From Lentzea californiensis (GTDB lineage: Bacteria > Actinomycetota > Actinomycetes > Mycobacteriales > Pseudonocardiaceae): DNA of 64,000 bases. Positions 14,934 through 24,034 of this stretch are shown piece after piece. The notes under the pieces were generated by a model. The model was not told the origin of the DNA, searched no databases, and was given only the letters and a program-made list of their open reading frames with translations. The DNA is taken from the NCBI RefSeq assembly GCF_024648825.1, contig NZ_JANBBE010000020.1, positions 1-64,000 on the forward strand, in the 5' to 3' direction. The stretch's first letter is position 1. Each line of letters starts with the position of its first letter. The position numbers and the translations under genes were made by a program.

Positions 14934-16961
14934 TTGTTGCCCCAGCCGCTGCACCACGCCATCGTTGTCGTGGATGTCGAGAGGTTCGGCGACTCAAAGC
15001 GGGGCGATTTGCATCGATCAATGATGCAAACGGGGCTTTTGGCGGCACTGGAACGCGCGTTCACCGAAGCCGAAATCGACTGGTCGGCGTGCACGGTCGA
15101 GGGCCGGGGTGACGGCGCGCTGATCTTCGTACCCGCTCGCTACCCCGAGAACCAGCTGGCGGACAGGCTTCCGCCTCGGCTGGCGGCGGGGCTGCGGCGC
15201 CACAACGTCACGTCCGCAGAAGGGGGTCGTATGCGCGTACGGCTCGCACTGCACTCAGGGCCGGTCGACGTGGTACCGAACGGCAGCACCAACACGCCCG
15301 TCATCTTCGCCTGCCGCCTGGTCGACTCGGAGGAGGCCCGCGAGGCTCAGCGAGCCTCCGAGGACCTCATCACGATCATCGTGTCGGACAGCTTCTACCT
15401 CGACACCGTCCAGCACGAGCCGGCCGCCGAGCCCGAGACGTACCGCCGTGTCCGCATCGACGTCAAGGAAGTGCACGCGTACGCGTGGATCCGGTCGACA
15501 GCACCGACTCCCGAGATCGAGATCGGCGTGCACGCGCTGACCAACGCGCTGGTGAACATCGAGTCGTTGCAACAGCGTTCGCCTCGAAGCGAGGTGCTGG
15601 ACCGGTTGCCGGACTGGATGTCGTCAGCCCTTCCGCGCGACGCCGGTCTCTGGCCGCTGGCTCACGCCCTGGCCGACCTCTGCGCCACCGACCCGCACGC
15701 GTTGGAGCACCTCATCGAGGCGATTCGGCGCCAGGAAGGCGATTCGGCGTCGGTCGTACAGCTGATGGCCATGCGTTCGAACTCCGCGGGCAACGAGTTG
15801 CTGGGCATTCTGGCCGAGGCCGAGACCCCGGACCTCGCGGACGTCTACCGCAAGGTGGCCAGTCCGGCGACCATTCCGCCGGGGGCAGAGCCGGGCCTCG
15901 CCGAGATCCTGGAATCGCTGGAGGCTCTCAACGCGCGTCCCGACGGGTTGCCCCGCACGCTGGTGTTCGCCGAGTACGTCGCTGCCCGGCTCCGTCCGGC
16001 CTTCAAGATCAGAGTTCGGCAGTGGGCGGCGGCCAGGGCGGCCGAGATGAACTTGGGCAGCGAGCTGGAGGAGGTGCGCAAGGAGGCCCGCGGGTACAGC
16101 GCGCCGGCGTCCACGGGGAAACCAGTCGCGTACCTCGTGCTCCAGATACAGCGCGAAGGTCCGTCGGGTGACCGGATCCGCCTGTCGGACTGGCGCCAGC
16201 TCGGAGAGCCGTCGCAGTGGGCGCCCAGCCGCAGCGAAGACAAAGTCGGCTCATTGGAGGCGACGAAAGCGACAGTGGCTTCGCTCATCGACGAGATCGA
16301 ACGCGACTGGGGCCCGAGCCAGCCGGACATCCGCATCGAGTTCGTGCTCGACACCCCGGACCTCGGCCTGGCGGTCGAGCAGTGGCCGTGGGAGACCGAC
16401 CCGCAGTCGGAACCGATCGGGTGCCGCTACCCCGCGGTCCTGCGCAGCGCGGAACGCATGCGGACGCACAGGTACCACAGGGATTGGCGGCGGCGCTGGG
16501 ACGAACTGACCCGGCAGCTCGATCGCGACCAGCGGATCGCCCCTCACCACGTCGTGCGCGGCGGCGGCGATGACGAAGCAGGCCGGCGCAGGCTGATGGG
16601 AGCGCTCAGCCTCGAGCGCGACGCGGTCTCGGTGGTGCTGAGCGCTCCGCCGCAACCAGAACTGGCCGGCCAGGACGAGATCTCGATCAGCCTCAAGGCC
16701 GGTGTCCCCCTGATCCTCTGGCACCGGGACGACTGCGGATCGCCCGAGTTCGCGGGCGGGATCAAAAAGCTGTTGCACGCCGGCGACGACAACCCGGACC
16801 ACCTGCTCGAACGGGTCCGGCAGACCAGGGTGATGGCCTTCGCCACCGAACCGCACGAGACGCACATCGGTTCCGCATTGATGGTGCTGTACGACGACCC
16901 GACCCGGCTCGTCCTCCCGCACCAGCCCAGCCCGCCGCTGGAAGTGGAGGCAGCGAAGTGA
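14934..16961 (+). CDS. VMAP-type hub protein with N-terminal cyclase-like domain (675 aa)
   Basis: The N-terminal ~170 residues resemble a class III nucleotide cyclase fold: the strand AIVVVDVERFGDSKR and the hairpin VEGRGDGALIFVP place two Asp residues at the usual metal positions, but activity is unproven. A helical segment (around residues 195-270, starting LTNALVNIESLQQRS) resembles effector-associated domains. The C-terminus (from about residue 400) matches the vWA-MoxR-associated protein C-terminal domain, with AYLVLQIQREG, WPWETDP and GVPLILWHRDD. A stop at 14925-14927 forces a TTG start, 14934 or 14937, supported by GAGGTG. Its stop overlaps the MoxR start (GTGA). Confidence 0.72.
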   Translation: MLPQPLHHAIVVVDVERFGDSKRGDLHRSMMQTGLLAALERAFTEAEIDWSACTVEGRGDGALIFVPARYPENQLADRLPPRLAAGLRRHNVTSAEGGRMRVRLALHSGPVDVVPNGSTNTPVIFACRLVDSEEAREAQRASEDLITIIVSDSFYLDTVQHEPAAEPETYRRVRIDVKEVHAYAWIRSTAPTPEIEIGVHALTNALVNIESLQQRSPRSEVLDRLPDWMSSALPRDAGLWPLAHALADLCATDPHALEHLIEAIRRQEGDSASVVQLMAMRSNSAGNELLGILAEAETPDLADVYRKVASPATIPPGAEPGLAEILESLEALNARPDGLPRTLVFAEYVAARLRPAFKIRVRQWAAARAAEMNLGSELEEVRKEARGYSAPASTGKPVAYLVLQIQREGPSGDRIRLSDWRQLGEPSQWAPSRSEDKVGSLEATKATVASLIDEIERDWGPSQPDIRIEFVLDTPDLGLAVEQWPWETDPQSEPIGCRYPAVLRSAERMRTHRYHRDWRRRWDELTRQLDRDQRIAPHHVVRGGGDDEAGRRRLMGALSLERDAVSVVLSAPPQPELAGQDEISISLKAGVPLILWHRDDCGSPEFAGGIKKLLHAGDDNPDHLLERVRQTRVMAFATEPHETHIGSALMVLYDDPTRLVLPHQPSPPLEVEAAK

Positions 16962-17959
16962 GCACCTGGCACGTCTACCGGGGTGACGGTTCGGTCGCGG
17001 ACACCCCGATCTCGGAGCTACCGGCACCACCGCCGTGGCGAACGTTCGCGGGAGAAGGCAGCACGACCAGGCCCTCGGACGATGGCGGGGAGGGCAGACG
17101 ACGGGTCGGTGCCGCCCCGTCCCGGCCCCGCGTGCCGGATCCGGCGGAGGTGTCGCTCGTCAACGCGGCGATCCACCTGAGGCGTCCGTTGCTCCTGACC
17201 GGGCAGCCCGGCACCGGCAAGTCCTCGCTCGCCTACCTGATAGCACGTGAGCTCGGCCTGGGGCCGGTGCTCCGGTGGCCGATCACCAGCCGCATGACCA
17301 TGACGCAGGGGCTTTTCCTCTACGACGCGATCGCGAGAGTGCAGTCGGCTGCCCACGACGGCGACTCCGACATCGGCGACTTCATCCACTTAGGACCCCT
17401 CGGAACCGCGTTGCTGCCGGCGGACCTGCCCAGAGTGCTGTTGATCGACGAGCTGGACAAGGGCGACATAGACCTGCCCAACGACCTGCTCAACGTCTTC
17501 GAGGAGGGCGAGTACGAGATTCCCGAACTGGTCCGTTATGCCAAAAGGCAGTCCGAGGTCACCGTCCTCACCGAGGACAAAGGCCACCAGGCGACCGTCC
17601 GCAACGGAATCGTGCGGTGCCGGGAGTTCCCGATCGTCATCATCACCAGCAACGGCGAGCGCGAGTTCCCACCGGCGTTCCTGCGTCGTTGTCTGCGCCT
17701 GCGCATCGAGAACCCGAACCCCCAGCAGCTCGGCGTCATGGTCACCGCGCACTTCGGCGGGAAGGACCTCATCGATACCAGCCGCCTCATCAGTGAGTTC
17801 CTGGACCGGAGCGGTCAGGTGGGCGGTTTGGCCGCCGACCAGCTCCTCAACGCCGTGCACCTCGCCACCCATCTCGCGACCTCGGGCGCCTACACACCGG
17901 ACGAGGAGTGGAAAGACCTGCTGACCGCCATCTGGCATCCGCTGACAGAGCCGCGATGA
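16958..17959 (+). CDS. MoxR-type AAA+ ATPase (333 aa)
   Basis: A single AAA+ module that would remodel partner proteins using ATP. Walker A is GQPGTGKSSLAYLIA, Walker B is VLLIDELDKGDIDLPNDLL, and the sensor 1/arginine-finger region is VIIITSNGEREFPPAFLRRC. About 45 residues of low-complexity N-terminus precede it. It overlaps both neighbours by four bases (GTGA and ATGA), so the three proteins are made together. In known ternary systems MoxR ATPases act with vWA and VMAP proteins (established for the family); this gene occupies the same place. Confidence 0.88.
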   Translation: MSTWHVYRGDGSVADTPISELPAPPPWRTFAGEGSTTRPSDDGGEGRRRVGAAPSRPRVPDPAEVSLVNAAIHLRRPLLLTGQPGTGKSSLAYLIARELGLGPVLRWPITSRMTMTQGLFLYDAIARVQSAAHDGDSDIGDFIHLGPLGTALLPADLPRVLLIDELDKGDIDLPNDLLNVFEEGEYEIPELVRYAKRQSEVTVLTEDKGHQATVRNGIVRCREFPIVIITSNGEREFPPAFLRRCLRLRIENPNPQQLGVMVTAHFGGKDLIDTSRLISEFLDRSGQVGGLAADQLLNAVHLATHLATSGAYTPDEEWKDLLTAIWHPLTEPR

Positions 17960-20900
17960 CCTCCGAACTCGAGCGGCTGACCACCGGGGATCTCGCCTAC
18001 CACGAGATCCGCGATGCCCTGTGGCTGGCGAACCGGATCAACGAGGACACGACCTTCTCGTCCGCGGAACCCGCGATCCCGGACACAGCGGCCGACAAGG
18101 GGGCCGGAGCCGAGCCGCCGCCTGCGACCACCGAGACGCCGAGCGCCTCGACGACCGAGTCGGTCGAGCAGTGGACGCGTGGTCAGGAGACCGCGGTGTT
18201 CTCCGATGTGGCGGGCTCCGCCGCCACCTCTCACACGACCACGGGCTGGCCGGTCCGCCCTGCCATGGCGGAACGCCGTGGCATCAGCAAGGCGTTGCGT
18301 CCGCTCTCCCGCTTCGCGCCGTCCCCGTGGACACGGGAGATCGACGAGGTGGCGACCGCGACCCGCGCCGCGCAGGACCACCTCTGGATACCCGTGTGGA
18401 AGGGCGCACCGACACGACGGTTCGACGTCGCCCTCGTGGTCGACCACTCGTTCATGGTGGAGATCTGGCAGGACATGGCTGCGGAGTTCCGGGCGTTGCT
18501 CGCTCAGCAGGGCGCGTTCCGCGACGTCCGGACGTACTTCGTCGACAGCACCGGCCAGGACCTGTCCACCCTGCCGCTGCGCAGTGAGGGCGGAGCCAGC
18601 CACGACTGGGGTTTCCTGCTCGAACCGACGGGCAACCGGATCGTCCTGGTCCTGACGGACACGATCGGCAAGGCGTGGCACAACGGTGCTGTCGGCCGGA
18701 TCCTGCACGGGTGGGCACAGCGGATGCCGGTGGCGATCGTGCACACGCTGGCACAGAGGCTGTGGTCGTGGGGCGGCATCGTCACCAACCGGGCACAGCT
18801 CTGGTCGCCCGCACCGGGGGTGCCCAACCGGCAACTGCGGGTCGTGGGCCGGCACCGCTCAGACCTCGTACCCGTTCCTGTGCTGGGAATGTCGGCCGAG
18901 TGGATGTCCGGCTGGGCCAGGCTCATCGCCGCACCGGGCGCCCAGCAGCTCGAGACCACGGCAACGATGGTGAGCGCGCTGCCGCCGCCGCTGCCGCCGG
19001 ATCTGGGAGAGGACGGCGACGACAACCTGACCGCCAGGGAACGCGTGCTGCAGTTCCGCACCTATGCGTCCGTCGACGGGTTCCACCTCGCCGGTCTGCT
19101 GGCGGCGACACCGCTGAGCCCGTCGTTGATGAACCTCGTGCAGCGCGTGCTGTTCCCGCAGTCGGACCTCTCCGCGCTGGCCGAAGTCCTGCTGGGCGGC
19201 CTCATCCGCCGGCGTCCGGACGCCGGGCCAGCCACCGACGCCGTGACGTTCGAGTTCCCTGAAGGCGTTCGCGAGGAGCTGCTCGGCACCCTCCAGCGGA
19301 CCGACACCGCGCACATCGCCAGGGTCCTCGACGAGCAGGCAGGCGATCGCATACCCGCACTGCGCATCCTCCGAGCCACCCTGGACGACCCGAGCCACGA
19401 CGCGGAGCCGGATCTCGCACCGGAGAACCGTCCCTACCTCGAGGTCCAGGCAGCCGTGTTGAGAGCGCTCTCCGGACCGTACGCCAGGCACGCCAAGAAA
19501 CTCCGAGCAGCACTCGTCCACGAGAACATCGACATCTCGCACTCCGAGGCGCGAACCGCCGGAGTGGAGCAGGGCCCAACCGGCACCGAAACCCGAGTCG
19601 TGCCAGGAGCTGATCACGTGACAATCTCCGTGCAGTCCACGCCAGAGGAGCGCCGCCCCGCCACCCAGCCGCAGATCTGGGGCGCCGTACCGTTGCGCAA
19701 CCCGGACTTCGTGGGCCGGATCGAACTGCTGGAGCAACTCCGCCGGCGGCTCGCGGAGCCCGGCACGACAGCCGTGCTTCCCGAAGCCCTGCACGGCATG
19801 GGCGGAGTGGGCAAGTCGCAGACCGTCGTGGAGTACATCCACCGGCATGCCGGCGAATACGACGTCGTCTGGTGGATTCCCGCGGAGCAGCAGGCTCAGA
19901 TAAGGGCCAGCCTCGTGGAACTGGCGAAGCGCCTGGGTGTCGCGACCGCCGGGTCAGCGGAGACCGCGGTGCCCGCGGCACTGGAGGCACTGCGCCTGTA
20001 CGACCCCGACAGGCGCTGGTTGCTGGTCTTCGACAACGCGGACAACCCCCAGGACGTGACGACGTTCTTCCCTGCCGGGACGGGCCACATCATCGTCACG
20101 TCCCGCAACTCCGACTGGCGTCGCGTCGCCCGTCCCGTCGAGGTGGACCTGTTCACCCGCGCGGAGAGCATCGAGCTGCTGATGCGCCGCGGTGGCGAGA
20201 TGGACGACATCGAGGCGGACGCGTTGGCCGAGGCCCTCGGCGACCTGCCCCTCGCCGTAGAGCAGGCGGCCGCGTGGCGTGCCAGCACGGGCATGCCGGT
20301 CGCCGAGTACCTGGAACTGCTGGAGCAGAACCGGGCGGAACTGCTGGCAGCGGGCGCATCCGACGACGACCAGGTCCCGATGGTGGCCGCCGTGTGGAAC
20401 GTCCCGCTGGAACGGCTGCGGGAAAGCCACCCCGACGCGTTGCAACTGCTGCAGGTCTGTGCGTTCTTCGGGCCCGATCCGATCCCTCAGAAGTTGTTCC
20501 GCGGCGGCCGGAACGCACCGGTGCCCAAGGAGCTGCGCACGGCGCTCCGCGACCCGATCAAGCTGGGCCGGGCCGTCCGGCAGATCAGCCAGTACAGCCT
20601 CGCCAAGCTGGACCACCGCAACAACACCATCCAGCTCCACCGCCTGGTGCAGACGGTGCTGCGGAACAGCCTTTCCGCGGAGGAACAGGAAGAGCGGCGC
20701 CACGCGGTGCACGTCCTCCTCGCCAACGGTGCCCCGGACGGACCGGACCTGACGAGGAACTGGCGCCAGTTCGCGGAGTTGCTGCCCCACGCGCACATGT
20801 CCTTCGCCGTCGACTGCGAGGACGAGTGGGTCCGCGACCTGGTCACCAACCTGGTCGACTACCTGCTCAACTCGGGCGACATCGGCGGCGCACGTGATCT

Positions 20901-22149
20901 GGCCGCACAGGCGGTGAAGGTGTGGTCGGAAACGCTGGGAGAGAGCGACTCCGAAACCCTGGAGATGTCCCAGAGACTGGCGGTGTCGATGCGCAGGCTC
21001 GGTGAGATCGACAACGCGATCCGCCTCAACGAGCAGACCCGGCGCAAGATGGTGGAAGCGCTGGGCGAGAACCACGAGAGCATGCTGGAGATGCTCGACA
21101 TCATCGCGGCGGACCGCAGGCAGGAAGGACGGTTCCGGGAGGAGCTGGAGCTCCAGCAGACCGTGTACGCCCGCTCGCGCGACCTGCTCGGCGTCGACGA
21201 TCCGACCACCATGAGGTACGCCCACAACCTGGCGGGGTGCCTGCGCCAGATGGGCAGGTTCGGCGAAGCACTCGTGCTGGACACCGACAACCTGCAGCGC
21301 CGGACCACCGTGCTCGGCCTCGACAACCCGTACACGCTCGGCTCCCGCGTCGCGTTGTGCGTCGACCTGCGCGAAACCGGCCACTACCTGCGGGCGGTCC
21401 AGGACCAGCAGGACGTCCTCGACTACCAGAGAGAGGTGCTCAACCCGAACCACCCCAGGGTGATCGGCGCGACGCGAAACCTGGCGGTCGCGCTGAGCAG
21501 AGCCGGCGACCACGCCCGCGCTCTCGAGCTCACCGAGGACTGCCTGACGCGGTACAAGCGAAGGCACGGCGACAACCACATCGACACCATCACCGCACTG
21601 ATGAACTTCTCCACCGAACTGCGGCACAACGGCAACATGGACGACGCCGTCACCCACGCCCAGCAGAGCTACGAGCGGTTCCGCGCGCTTCGGGGCGACC
21701 GCCACCCGTACACGCTGGTCGCGGCGCTCAACCTGGCGATCATCCACCGCCTGCGCGGTGACGTCGACCGAGCGCTGGACATCGACCGCGACACGCACGC
21801 GGTCCTGCTCGAGATCTTCGACGCGGACCACCCGTCGGCCCTGGTGGCCGCGACCAACCTGGCGAGCGACCTGGCCGCTCTCGGCCACCTGGACCAGGCG
21901 AGGTCCATGGACGAGGCGACACTCGAGCGGTCGCGACGGATGCTCGGCCAAGAGCACCCGTCGACGCTGGCGCTCGCCATCAACCTCGCCATCGACCTCG
22001 ACTCCCTCGGCGAGTCGACGGCCGCGGCGACGTTGCACCGCGCCACGTTGATCAGCTTCCAGAGAACCCTCGGCCAGGAGCACCTGGCAGTCCTCGCGGC
22101 CATGTCTTACGCGAGGATGAACTGCGACACGGACACCATGCAGTTGTGA
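17956..22149 (+). CDS. SAV_2336/vWA-like - NB-ARC - TPR signalling ATPase (1397 aa)
   Basis: A very large STAND-type protein. Residues about 140-330 form a von Willebrand A-like region (RRFDVALVVDHSFMVEIW), but the DxSxS metal motif is reduced to DHSFM. A SAV_2336-like helical part follows. The NTPase core has the P-loop GMGGVGKSQ at about residues 613-621, Walker B WLLVFDNAD and GDLPLAVEQAAAW. From about residue 960 to the end there are many tetratricopeptide units with the Kinesin-light-chain-like pattern HPxTLxAAxNLA. It resembles proteins labelled 'FxSxx-COOH system TPR protein'. The ATG at 17956 overlaps the MoxR stop. Its stop directly abuts that of the HExxH gene. Confidence 0.82.
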   Translation: MTSELERLTTGDLAYHEIRDALWLANRINEDTTFSSAEPAIPDTAADKGAGAEPPPATTETPSASTTESVEQWTRGQETAVFSDVAGSAATSHTTTGWPVRPAMAERRGISKALRPLSRFAPSPWTREIDEVATATRAAQDHLWIPVWKGAPTRRFDVALVVDHSFMVEIWQDMAAEFRALLAQQGAFRDVRTYFVDSTGQDLSTLPLRSEGGASHDWGFLLEPTGNRIVLVLTDTIGKAWHNGAVGRILHGWAQRMPVAIVHTLAQRLWSWGGIVTNRAQLWSPAPGVPNRQLRVVGRHRSDLVPVPVLGMSAEWMSGWARLIAAPGAQQLETTATMVSALPPPLPPDLGEDGDDNLTARERVLQFRTYASVDGFHLAGLLAATPLSPSLMNLVQRVLFPQSDLSALAEVLLGGLIRRRPDAGPATDAVTFEFPEGVREELLGTLQRTDTAHIARVLDEQAGDRIPALRILRATLDDPSHDAEPDLAPENRPYLEVQAAVLRALSGPYARHAKKLRAALVHENIDISHSEARTAGVEQGPTGTETRVVPGADHVTISVQSTPEERRPATQPQIWGAVPLRNPDFVGRIELLEQLRRRLAEPGTTAVLPEALHGMGGVGKSQTVVEYIHRHAGEYDVVWWIPAEQQAQIRASLVELAKRLGVATAGSAETAVPAALEALRLYDPDRRWLLVFDNADNPQDVTTFFPAGTGHIIVTSRNSDWRRVARPVEVDLFTRAESIELLMRRGGEMDDIEADALAEALGDLPLAVEQAAAWRASTGMPVAEYLELLEQNRAELLAAGASDDDQVPMVAAVWNVPLERLRESHPDALQLLQVCAFFGPDPIPQKLFRGGRNAPVPKELRTALRDPIKLGRAVRQISQYSLAKLDHRNNTIQLHRLVQTVLRNSLSAEEQEERRHAVHVLLANGAPDGPDLTRNWRQFAELLPHAHMSFAVDCEDEWVRDLVTNLVDYLLNSGDIGGARDLAAQAVKVWSETLGESDSETLEMSQRLAVSMRRLGEIDNAIRLNEQTRRKMVEALGENHESMLEMLDIIAADRRQEGRFREELELQQTVYARSRDLLGVDDPTTMRYAHNLAGCLRQMGRFGEALVLDTDNLQRRTTVLGLDNPYTLGSRVALCVDLRETGHYLRAVQDQQDVLDYQREVLNPNHPRVIGATRNLAVALSRAGDHARALELTEDCLTRYKRRHGDNHIDTITALMNFSTELRHNGNMDDAVTHAQQSYERFRALRGDRHPYTLVAALNLAIIHRLRGDVDRALDIDRDTHAVLLEIFDADHPSALVAATNLASDLAALGHLDQARSMDEATLERSRRMLGQEHPSTLALAINLAIDLDSLGESTAAATLHRATLISFQRTLGQEHLAVLAAMSYARMNCDTDTMQL

Positions 22150-23865
22150 TCAGCTCGCGGTCTGGTCGAACCAAGCCGTGAGCGCGAAAGGATCCGGTTT
22201 CGTCCCACCCCGGAGAGCCAGGGCGTGGTACACCGCGTGCACCACTTCCGGCCGGCGCAGCAAGGTCGCCGAGCCCGACGCGAGCGCGAGGCCCGACCAC
22301 GCGGTGAGATCCTTCGGCGAGGCCTCCAACCGTGCCGCGAACAACTTCGCGGCGTGGTCCAGATCGCCGTGGAGGAAAGCGCCTTCCGCATCGGTTCCCG
22401 CGGACGCCCGCCCTTCAAGCGCCCGTGCTTTCAGCAGAGTTCCCAACGGGGAACGTCCCGATTCCGGTGACACCGCCACGACGTCGGGCCCGAAGTCCTG
22501 GTCGCAGGCTTCGCCGGCGAGCCATGCTTCCGCCAACGCCTCGGCCACCTGTTTGTCCGGCTGGACGTGCCGCAACCGCCACAGGACGTGGTGATCGGTG
22601 TTGACCCACTCGACGTCCTGAGCGAGGTCGCCCGGCAGATCGGTCGCCGGGCAGGCATCCAGCCGCGCGGAAACGCCCATGACGAACTCGCGGCCCAGGT
22701 CGGTGAGCTCGGGCAGGTCACCGAGGTAGGAAAGCACCTCCGCCACCTGGTGGCGGCGGTAGGAGAAGTTGAACCTCGCTCGCCGCGCCAGCTCGGGAGC
22801 GACGAAGTTCCGCTCCACGAACCAGTACTCCACCACGCTGCAGAAAGCGTAGACGCCGTGGAGAAGGCCTGTGACACCACGAGGATGGTCCAGCCACGGC
22901 ACGTGAAATCGACAGTCGTCGCCGTCCCGGCACAGCACCGCGAGGTCGAGCAACGCGTTGACCTTCGAGTGCTGGATCTCGTGCGTCAGCGCTTCGGCGA
23001 ACTCGACCGCCGACGCCTTGGGCGACATCGCGACGCTGCCGAACGCGGCACTCGACGACACGGCGAACATGTCACGCCCCGCCAACGGCACGATGCTCGC
23101 GAGGCAAGCCGACAACTCGTCGGCGAACCCCGGGTGACGTGCCATGAGAAGTTCCCAGGCACCGTCCATCTGCCGGAACCACTCAGCGCGTTCCTGCTCT
23201 GCCAAGGGACGAGGCGGGAGCGGCGCACTGAACTCGCGGTACGGGTCGACGTCGTCGAGCACGATCCGAAGCGCGCGTCCACCCGCCTTCGCCACGTGGT
23301 GCCGGACCGCTTCCAGGCGCGGTCGCTGCACCTCACCGTCGATCGTGAGCTCGAATCCGCCGGAACCACCGCGCAGCACGGCGTGCCCCGTAGGACGGTC
23401 CGTCCGGAGGACACCGACGGACGGCAGCCAGACCACGCCGTGCACCACCGGTACGTCGATCTCGAACTCGAGTCCACTTCGGACTGCCACAGCAGCGGCC
23501 AGGGCGTGGAACCCGCCGACCTCCGACCAGAGCGGCGTGTCGTCGAGCCGCCTCCCGAGCACCTGGCGCAGCACCCGGCTGAGCCAGATTCCCACGGAGG
23601 GGTACATCACCACCTCGGCGACGGCCTCGGGCGACTCCTGTTCAGCGGCGTCGAGCAGCTCCCAGGCCCGGTCCGTCCGGAAAGGCCCGAGCTCATCCCC
23701 CACTGCTCCGACGGCTTCAGCGAACGTGCGCAGCAACAGCTTGCGATGGCTGTGCTGGCCATGGCGCAGCGCGGTGGCTTCCAAGGACGACACCGGTCCG
23801 TCGCAGGTCTGCCAGAAGACGAGACTCGGCGTGCGGACCCAGCTCAGCGGGGCCAGGTCAGTCAC
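22150..23865 (-). CDS. HExxH-motif peptide-modification enzyme (571 aa)
   Basis: The central motif LTHEIQHSKVNALLDL (His295, Glu296, His299) is the hallmark of the HExxH family linked to small ribosomal peptides. Members have been reassigned as iron/2-oxoglutarate peptide beta-hydroxylases rather than proteases (family knowledge from memory). The frame is open to 23907, but GTG at 23865 overlaps the stop of the 58-aa gene (GTGACTGA) and is preferred. The gene converges on the TPR protein with no space (TGATCA). It probably modifies the peptide encoded just upstream. Function is inferred from motif and context. Confidence 0.78.
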   Translation of the reverse strand: MTDLAPLSWVRTPSLVFWQTCDGPVSSLEATALRHGQHSHRKLLLRTFAEAVGAVGDELGPFRTDRAWELLDAAEQESPEAVAEVVMYPSVGIWLSRVLRQVLGRRLDDTPLWSEVGGFHALAAAVAVRSGLEFEIDVPVVHGVVWLPSVGVLRTDRPTGHAVLRGGSGGFELTIDGEVQRPRLEAVRHHVAKAGGRALRIVLDDVDPYREFSAPLPPRPLAEQERAEWFRQMDGAWELLMARHPGFADELSACLASIVPLAGRDMFAVSSSAAFGSVAMSPKASAVEFAEALTHEIQHSKVNALLDLAVLCRDGDDCRFHVPWLDHPRGVTGLLHGVYAFCSVVEYWFVERNFVAPELARRARFNFSYRRHQVAEVLSYLGDLPELTDLGREFVMGVSARLDACPATDLPGDLAQDVEWVNTDHHVLWRLRHVQPDKQVAEALAEAWLAGEACDQDFGPDVVAVSPESGRSPLGTLLKARALEGRASAGTDAEGAFLHGDLDHAAKLFAARLEASPKDLTAWSGLALASGSATLLRRPEVVHAVYHALALRGGTKPDPFALTAWFDQTAS

Positions 23866-24034
23866 GCTGACCCTGAATGCTGTCCCCGAACTGACCTGCC
23901 GCGGCACCGGCGATGATCGCCTGCACCGCCTCGCGCAACAGCGGACTTGGATGAGTTCGCAGTTCGGCCAAGGACAGCGGAACGAGGTCGAGCATCACCG
24001 AAGGCAGCTCGGCCGGCGAGCTCACTGCTGTCAC
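23858..24034 (-). CDS. 58-aa putative RiPP precursor peptide
   Basis: GTG at 24034 is preceded by GGGAGG at an 8-base spacing and by an in-frame TAA, which fixes the start. TGA at 23858-23860 lies inside the start region of the HExxH gene, so the two are translationally coupled. The product has a leader-like part with LDLVPLSLAELRTHPSPLLR and a small, Gly/Ala-rich end, IIAGAAAGQFGDSIQGQRD. A leader rich in Leu and HPSPLLR followed by a short Phe/Ser/Asp-containing tail is what precursors next to HExxH enzymes look like. Asp51 or neighbouring residues are candidate modification sites. No cleavage site can be assigned. Confidence 0.68.
   Translation of the reverse strand: MTAVSSPAELPSVMLDLVPLSLAELRTHPSPLLREAVQAIIAGAAAGQFGDSIQGQRD

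Noticed and set aside
14927-15112. ATG at 14927 as start of the VMAP gene
   Set aside because: It is in a different frame from the VMAP domains; an in-frame stop at 14925-14927 leaves TTG codons at 14934 or 14937 as the first possible starts.
19954-22083. 709-codon minus-strand frame opposite the TPR region
   Set aside because: It mirrors the periodicity of the TPR repeats and has no recognisable motif or ribosome site.
23866-23907. Longer HExxH protein starting at GTG 23907
   Set aside because: It would overlap most of the precursor's C-terminal coding region; GTG 23865 overlaps the precursor stop in the usual coupled way.
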